Positions 58,624-64,000 of a stretch of DNA of 64,000 nucleotides are shown in pieces. A program made the translations under genes and the position numbers. Position 1 is the stretch's first letter, and every line of letters starts with the position of its first letter. Source of the stretch: Streptomyces sp. NWU339 (GTDB lineage Bacteria > Actinomycetota > Actinomycetes > Streptomycetales > Streptomycetaceae); NCBI RefSeq assembly GCF_003143855.1, contig NZ_QFRK01000032.1, positions 1 through 64,000 on the forward strand, given 5' to 3'. The notes under the pieces were generated by a model. It worked only from the letters and a program-made list of their open reading frames with translations, was not told the DNA's origin and ran no database searches.

Positions 58624-58659
58624 GAGGAGGGCGGGCGCCTCGGTGCGCCCGCCCTCCTC
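58624..58659. terminator. bidirectional terminator between convergent genes
   Basis: A perfect 15-bp GC-rich stem (58624-58638 with 58645-58659, 6-nt loop) between yajQ (plus) and the GlsB-type gene (minus). It should stop both. Confidence 0.85.
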
Positions 58660-58687
58660 GTCCGTCGGCCGGGATTCCGGAGCGCGG

Positions 58688-58954
58688 TCAGTTGCGTGAG
58701 TGGCCGAACAGGAGGCGGTACGCGACCAGGAGGACCAGTGATCCGCCGATCGCGGCGGCCCAGGTGGCGCCGTCGTAGAAGTCCTTGGTGATCGGGTGGT
58801 CGAGCCAACGGGCCGATATCCAGCCACCGATGAACGCACCGGCGACGCCGATCAGGGTCGTGCCGATGAAGCCGCCCGGATCGCGACCCGGCAGCAGGAA
58901 CTTCGCGATCGCTCCGGCCAACAGTCCCAGAATGATCCAGCTGATGATCGTCAT
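58688..58954 (-). CDS. GlsB/YeaQ/YmgE-type membrane protein
   Basis: An 88-residue small membrane protein (ATG 58952-58954), the transglycosylase-associated-protein family. MTIISWIILGLLAGAIAKFL, then PGGFIGTTLIGVAGAFIGGW, then a third hydrophobic helix before GHSRN. Family members are stress-linked but have no established enzymatic role. Confidence 0.9.
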   Translation of the reverse strand: MTIISWIILGLLAGAIAKFLLPGRDPGGFIGTTLIGVAGAFIGGWISARWLDHPITKDFYDGATWAAAIGGSLVLLVAYRLLFGHSRN

Positions 58955-59091
58955 ACCGTGAACCCTGCCCTTTCGCGCCGTGCTCTCACCTGCCCCGACC
59001 GGTGCTTCCGGTCCAGGTGTTCGTGCTGTCTTGGTACGTAGGACGACGCGCATACATGTGACGGTTGCTGTGGTCAGTAGGGTGCGGCCCC

Positions 59092-60351
<1,260 letters not shown>

Positions 60352-60428
60352 GGCACCACGAGCAGGGCGGGTACAGCGAGTACAGCGAGTAGAGCAGTGA
60401 CCACCGCCCCGCGGTCGGCCGGAGTCGC
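60352..60428. repeat. short tandem repeat after the permease gene
   Basis: GTACAGCGA occurs twice, followed by a near-copy (GTAGAGCAG) at about 60371-60396, between convergent genes. No terminator hairpin stands out here. Confidence 0.45.
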
Positions 60429-60995
60429 TCAGGACGTGTGCGCCGCCGTCACACGGTGGGAGTAGTCGGCCCACAGGGCGAGGTCCGTCCCCTCGTTCTC
60501 CTCCTCGTACCAGCCCGTGCCGTCGATCCAGGAGCGGAGCCAGTCCGCGAGGCCCGGGGCATCGACGAACCAGGCATGGTCGGGGTCGTCCGCATTGGGC
60601 TCGAAGAGGAGGACGGTGGCCTGCGGGGAACGGCAGTCCACACACGCGTACATCCCGCAGCCCCAGTGGGATATCGGCAGCACGCCCTCGGGCCAGGGCC
60701 AGTCGGGATCCTCGCGGCCGCTCTCGCGGTTGGCCAGGTACTGGGCCACGGCGGCGGGTTCGTCGGACGGCGGGCCTTCGAGCAGGGGCAGCAGGCCGTA
60801 CTCGGGGCCGAATCCGCCGTCCGCCGTCCGTAGGTAGAGTTCGGCGAGCAGTGGGGGCAGCTCGAATCCGAGGGCGGCTTCGGCTCGGGCCAGTATGACC
60901 GCGTCCACGGGCTCGGGGAGGGTGGGCCGGCCCCACGGGCGGGTCTCGCGGGCCTTGGCCGCCACTTGTGTCAGCAACTGCTCGTGCTCGGTCAT
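60429..60995 (-). CDS. SMI1/KNR4 (SUKH) family protein
   Basis: A 188-residue SUKH-fold protein from the ATG at 60993-60995 (MTEHEQLLTQVAAKARETRP). The fold signature LGFELPPLLAELYLRTADGGFGPEYGLLPLLEG includes the family PxxYxxxxxxNGG-like block; a later CGMYACVDCRS segment has three cysteines. SUKH proteins are often immunity partners of polymorphic toxins, but no toxin gene is adjacent. The same frame continues upstream without a stop into the tnpB insertion, so a fusion product is formally possible. Confidence 0.85.
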   Translation of the reverse strand: MTEHEQLLTQVAAKARETRPWGRPTLPEPVDAVILARAEAALGFELPPLLAELYLRTADGGFGPEYGLLPLLEGPPSDEPAAVAQYLANRESGREDPDWPWPEGVLPISHWGCGMYACVDCRSPQATVLLFEPNADDPDHAWFVDAPGLADWLRSWIDGTGWYEEENEGTDLALWADYSHRVTAAHTS

Positions 60996-62381
60996 GCGTT
61001 CATCATGGGGGCCGGCACTGACATCCGGGGCGGCCTGTGGACAACCTCCGGGTTTTGACATCCTCCCCCTCCTATTTGACATCCTCCCCCTCCTAAGGAG
61101 GGGGATTCCAACCCGGATGGGTTGAGGTTCACGGGCGCTCGAACGGCCGGTGGCCGCTGTCACCCCTCCGGCACCGGCTGCCCGCCGGGGGCGGGGTATC
61201 CCGCCCTGTCCTGCCGCGGCGTTGACCGCTGCGTTCTCATCCGCGTTGCAGCCGAACCCGCAGGAAATGCAGACGAACTCGGCTTGGCTCTTGCGCGAGT
61301 CCTTCTCGATCCAGCCGCAGGCACTGCACCGCAACGAGGTGTACGGGGCGGGCACGTCCTCGACCCGGCCCGGGGCCTTGTCCTGCGTGCGACGGCGCAG
61401 CAGGCCCCAGCCCTGGGCGAGGATCACCCGGTTCAGCCCGGCCTTCTGCCGCACCCGCGTGCCCGGCTGTCCGACGGTCCCCTTCGCCGAGCGGGTCATA
61501 GTGGTGATGTGCAGTTTCTCGAACCGGATCAGGCCGTAGGTGCGGGCGAGCACGGTCGAGGTCTTCTCGCACCAGTCCTTGCGCCTGGCCGCCTCCCGGG
61601 CCTTGATCCTGGCCACCTTCGCGTACTCGTCCCGCTTGCGGTCACTGCCCTTCGGGGCGCGGGCCGCGCGGCGCTGGTGCTTGCGGACCCGGGCCCGCTC
61701 CCGGGTGGTGAGCCGCGGGCAGTTCAGCTTCTGCCCGTCGGACAAGGCGGCGGTGATCGTCACGCCCCGGTCGATGCCGACGATGCTGTCCGTGCCGGGC
61801 GCCTCGACCGGTTCGGGGATCACGGCGAAGGCGATGTGCCACTGGTAGTTGCGGAAGGTGACCCGGAACGTCTTCGCCACCGGCAGCCCGGCGCGGGTGA
61901 GGCGGAAGCGGACCCAGCCGCAGCCGGGCACCTTCACCCGCGCCCACCGGCGGTTGAGCTTCTGCACCACCACCGACCGGCCCATGACCTGCCTGCCGGT
62001 CTTGGTGTTCAGCTTTGGTGAACCGTCCGGCCCGACCTCCGGGATCCGGTCGGTGCCGATCACCCGGAAGCCCTCGTGCACGTGTTTCCTGCGCCAGGTC
62101 GGCTCGCCGAACCCGTAAGCGAACCGGGCGGCCTTGGCCCCGGCGAAGTCCTTCAAGGCCTGCTGCTGCACCTCCGCGTTCCCGGCACGCAGCCAGGCGT
62201 TGTCCCGCCGGGCCTCGGTGAGCTGACGGCACTGCTCGGCGAACCCGGGCGCGGAGCTGCGGCCCGGCCGCCAGTGCGCGTGCTGCTCGACGGTCAGGTT
62301 CCACACGTACCGGGCGTGCGCGCAGTGCAGCAGCATCCGCTGCTCCTGCGCGGCAGTCGGGTACATCCGGAAACGTGACAT
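60429..62381 (-). CDS. tnpB: IS605-family TnpB, frame open through the SUKH gene
   Basis: One frame of 650 codons. Residues 1-~435 are TnpB, an RNA-guided nuclease of IS200/IS605 elements and ancestor of Cas12. The RuvC residues are D in SIVGIDRGVTITAAL, E in LIRFEKLHI and D in CNADENAAVNAA; a zinc finger shows CSACG and CISCG. All appear intact. No stop follows; the frame crosses the element right end (RMSNRRGRMSK) and enters the SUKH protein. No tnpA is present. Confidence 0.8.
   Translation of the reverse strand: MSRFRMYPTAAQEQRMLLHCAHARYVWNLTVEQHAHWRPGRSSAPGFAEQCRQLTEARRDNAWLRAGNAEVQQQALKDFAGAKAARFAYGFGEPTWRRKHVHEGFRVIGTDRIPEVGPDGSPKLNTKTGRQVMGRSVVVQKLNRRWARVKVPGCGWVRFRLTRAGLPVAKTFRVTFRNYQWHIAFAVIPEPVEAPGTDSIVGIDRGVTITAALSDGQKLNCPRLTTRERARVRKHQRRAARAPKGSDRKRDEYAKVARIKAREAARRKDWCEKTSTVLARTYGLIRFEKLHITTMTRSAKGTVGQPGTRVRQKAGLNRVILAQGWGLLRRRTQDKAPGRVEDVPAPYTSLRCSACGWIEKDSRKSQAEFVCISCGFGCNADENAAVNAAAGQGGIPRPRRAAGAGGVTAATGRSSAREPQPIRVGIPLLRRGRMSNRRGRMSKPGGCPQAAPDVSAGPHDERMTEHEQLLTQVAAKARETRPWGRPTLPEPVDAVILARAEAALGFELPPLLAELYLRTADGGFGPEYGLLPLLEGPPSDEPAAVAQYLANRESGREDPDWPWPEGVLPISHWGCGMYACVDCRSPQATVLLFEPNADDPDHAWFVDAPGLADWLRSWIDGTGWYEEENEGTDLALWADYSHRVTAAHTS
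61015..61200 (-). ncRNA. putative omega (reRNA) guide RNA of tnpB
   Basis: TnpB works with an RNA transcribed from the tnpB 3' end across the element right end, with its guide in the flanking DNA. Here that would be the minus-strand transcript through the palindrome 61086-61104 and the tip repeats 61054-61095. The tip is duplicated, so the guide would begin either at ~61074 (giving repeat sequence) or at ~61053 (giving flank). Existence and ends are inferred, not seen. Confidence 0.35.
61054..61095. repeat. duplicated right tip of the tnpB element
   Basis: An exact 21-bp unit is repeated in tandem (61054-61074 and 61075-61095). The inner copy runs into the palindrome CCCCCTCCT-A-AGGAGGGGG at 61086-61104, the subterminal hairpin of the element right end. 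Confidence 0.9.
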
Positions 62382-62455
62382 GCCGCCGAACCTAGCCCCG
62401 CCACCCGCCCCGCTCTGCGCATCCGGTCAGGCTCACCCGAACGAGCGACCGGCTA
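61054..62455 (-). mobile_element. IS605/IS1341-type element carrying only tnpB
   Basis: Bounded on the right by the tip repeats and hairpin (61054-61104). On the left a possible hairpin at 62423-62452 (CCGGTC..GACCGG with inner GCTC/GAGC) may be the left end, but this is uncertain. There is no tnpA, so it would need a transposase in trans. It inserted just upstream of the SUKH gene and may have separated it from its promoter. Confidence 0.55.
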
Positions 62456-62691
62456 CGTCACCATCCGCCAATGACGCCTTCACTCCCAGACCGCCACACC
62501 TGCCCGAGGTTGCCCCTGGCACCGTCGAGGGCACAACGCCACATCACCCGGAAAAAATGCGGCCTCCCCGACCCACCCTGTGGAAGCGGACATCCACCCC
62601 GGCCCCGAAGCAACGGGCGCCCTGCCCAAAAACCAGGTGGAAATCCGGTTCGGTTTCTCGTCCGGCGCTCCCGCCGTACCGCTCCACCGTT
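62382..62691. other. gap between tnpB and yccF
   Basis: 310 bp without a supportable gene. It contains the possible left-end hairpin of the tnpB element (62423-62452); the remainder is lower in GC than its surroundings near 62550-62650 (A-rich runs) but no gene, promoter or terminator is convincing. Confidence 0.5.
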
Positions 62692-63087
62692 CTACAGGCG
62701 GGCCGAGAACGGCTGGTCGGTCCGTACGATCTCGCGGCCCAGCGGGAGCAACGAGACGGGGATCAGCTTGAAGTTGGCGATGCCCAGCGGGATGCCGATG
62801 ATCGTCACGCACAGGGCGATACCGGTGGCGATGTGGCCGAGGGCCAGCCACCAGCCGGCGAGCACCAGCCACAGCACGTTCCCGATGCAGGAGGGAGCGC
62901 CCGCGTCCCGGCGCTCGACCGCCGTGTACCCGAAGGGCCAGAGGGCGTAGACACCGATCCGGAAAGCGGCGATGCCGAACGGGATGCCGATGATCGTGAT
63001 GCACAGGAGGACGCCCGCAAGCAGGTAGGCGAGGAACAGCCAGAAGCCGCTCAGAACGAGCCAAATGATGTTCAGGATGGTCTTCAC
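62692..63087 (-). CDS. YccF-family inner membrane protein
   Basis: A 131-residue membrane protein consisting of two similar halves: MKTILNIIWLVLSGFWLFLA...CITIIGIPFGIAAFRI and NVLWLVLAGWWLALGHIATG...CVTIIGIPLGIANFKL, each with a TIIGIPxGIA motif. Function unknown. Its ATG overlaps the htpX stop by 4 bases (ATGA), so it is coupled to that gene. Confidence 0.92.
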   Translation of the reverse strand: MKTILNIIWLVLSGFWLFLAYLLAGVLLCITIIGIPFGIAAFRIGVYALWPFGYTAVERRDAGAPSCIGNVLWLVLAGWWLALGHIATGIALCVTIIGIPLGIANFKLIPVSLLPLGREIVRTDQPFSARL

Positions 63088-63947
63088 TGCGGGCGACCTG
63101 CCATCTTCTCGAGTCGGGCGATGCGTTCGGTCATGGGCGGATGGGTGGAGAACATCTTCGTGATTCCCTGCCCCGGGCGGAACGGGTTCGCGATCATCAT
63201 GTGGCTGGCCGTCTCGATGCGGGGCTCGGGCGGCAGGGGAAGCTGTTTGGTGCCCAGTTCCAGTTTGCGCAGTGCGCTGGCGAGGGCGAGGGGGTCACCG
63301 GTCAGCTGGGCGCCGGAGGCGTCGGCCTCGTACTCTCTGGAGCGGCTGATGGCCAGTTGGATGAGGGAGGCGGCGAGCGGGCCCAGGATCATGATCAGCA
63401 GCATGCCGAGGAGGCCGGGGCCGTCGTCGTCGTCGGAGCGGCCGATGGGGATCAGCCAGGCGAAGTTGACCAGGAACATGATCACGGAGGCCAGGGCTCC
63501 GGCGACCGAGGAGATCAGGATGTCGCGGTTGTGGACGTGGCTGAGTTCGTGGCCGATGACGCCGCGCAGTTCACGCTCGTCCAGCAGGCGCAGGATGCCT
63601 TCGGTGCAGCACACGGCGGCGTTGCGCGGGTTGCGGCCGGTGGCGAACGCGTTCGGCGCCTCGGTCGGGGAGATGTACAGGCGTGGCATGGGCTGGCGGG
63701 CCTGGGTGGAGAGCTCGCGGACCATGCGGTACAGCCCCGGGGCCTCGAACTCGCTCACCGGGCGGGCGCGCATCGCTCGCAAGGCGAGCTTGTCGCTGTT
63801 CCAGTACGCGTAGGCGTTGGTGCCCAGGGCGATCACGACGGCGACAACGAGCCCCATGCGGCCGAAGAAGCTGCCGATGACGATGATGAGCGCGGACAGT
63901 CCCCCGAGGAGAACCGCGGTCCTGAGCCCGTTGTGCCGGCGGTGCAC
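63084..63947 (-). CDS. htpX: zinc metalloprotease HtpX
   Basis: Membrane-bound M48 protease for quality control of membrane proteins, 287 residues. GTG start at 63945-63947 with GGAGGACG upstream (product begins MHRRHNGLRTAVLLGGLSAL). Two N-terminal membrane helices, then the zinc motif VIGHELSHVHNRD (HExxH) near residue 142, two more helices, and the third ligand Glu in SREYEADASGAQLTGDP. FSTHPPMTERIARLEKMAGR closes the protein. Confidence 0.96.
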   Translation of the reverse strand: MHRRHNGLRTAVLLGGLSALIIVIGSFFGRMGLVVAVVIALGTNAYAYWNSDKLALRAMRARPVSEFEAPGLYRMVRELSTQARQPMPRLYISPTEAPNAFATGRNPRNAAVCCTEGILRLLDERELRGVIGHELSHVHNRDILISSVAGALASVIMFLVNFAWLIPIGRSDDDDGPGLLGMLLIMILGPLAASLIQLAISRSREYEADASGAQLTGDPLALASALRKLELGTKQLPLPPEPRIETASHMMIANPFRPGQGITKMFSTHPPMTERIARLEKMAGRPQ

Positions 63948-64000
63948 GCTGCGTCCTCCAAGTCGTGCGGCGGGGGGACCCCGGTTCGCTGATCTTCCTT

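Overview
The window is high-GC actinobacterial chromosome, almost certainly Streptomyces. The protein sequences, the gene order (secE-nusG-rplKA-two lipoproteins-rplJL-rpoBC, then rpsL-rpsG-fusA-tuf, then the S10/spc/alpha clusters with rpsK followed directly by rpoA), GTG/TTG starts and tRNAs lacking an encoded CCA all fit that genus. Most of the window is read on the minus strand, so the biological order runs from high to low coordinates.

Positions 1-15366 hold the S10-spc-alpha ribosomal protein operons: rpsJ-rplCDWB-rpsS-rplV-rpsC-rplP-rpmC-rpsQ-rplNXE-rpsNH-rplFR-rpsE-rpmD-rplO-secY-adk-map-infA-rpmJ-rpsMK-rpoA, with rpoA cut by the window edge. Many junctions overlap by one base (TGATG), and a few internal gaps carry strong hairpins. 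Positions 15367-27000 are the accessory stretch between the S10 and str operons: two uncharacterised genes, a cupin, NADP-glutamate dehydrogenase, a flavin oxidase with a duplicated His/Ser N-terminus, a GntR(YtrA)-ABC transporter operon, a PadR-membrane protein operon with a clear palindromic operator, a decayed zone with relics of tuf, an SseB-like gene and an FtsX permease, and an Rpn-type nuclease-like gene.

Positions 27100-31770 are the str operon (rpsL-rpsG-fusA-tuf) with a good rpsL promoter and a tuf terminator. Then come a DUF1707 membrane protein, rpoC and rpoB (TTG start), rplL-rplJ, two paralogous lipoprotein genes (one frameshifted), rplA-rplK, nusG, secE and tRNA-Trp. Terminators and promoters of successive units are packed head to tail, so at rplK and rplJ the terminator of one unit overlaps the promoter of the next.

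Positions 47300-64000 are mixed housekeeping genes: aspartate aminotransferase, adenosine deaminase, murB, a TetR-regulated DHA2 efflux pump with matching operators at both genes, hadA/hadB-like dehydratase subunits behind rpmG and tRNA-Met/tRNA-Thr, an amidohydrolase, an NAD(P)-binding protein, tRNA-Tyr, yajQ, a GlsB-type membrane protein, an APC transporter, and yccF-htpX. An IS605-family tnpB insertion lies against a SUKH (SMI1/KNR4) gene, with one open frame through both.

The least explained signals are: a nearly identical hairpin in the leaders of the S10 and str operons; the tuf 3'-end relic in direct orientation 2.2 kb from tuf; the duplicated right tip of the tnpB element with its readthrough frame; and a degenerate copy of the map 3' end between map and infA. 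I found no CRISPR array, prophage or biosynthetic cluster.
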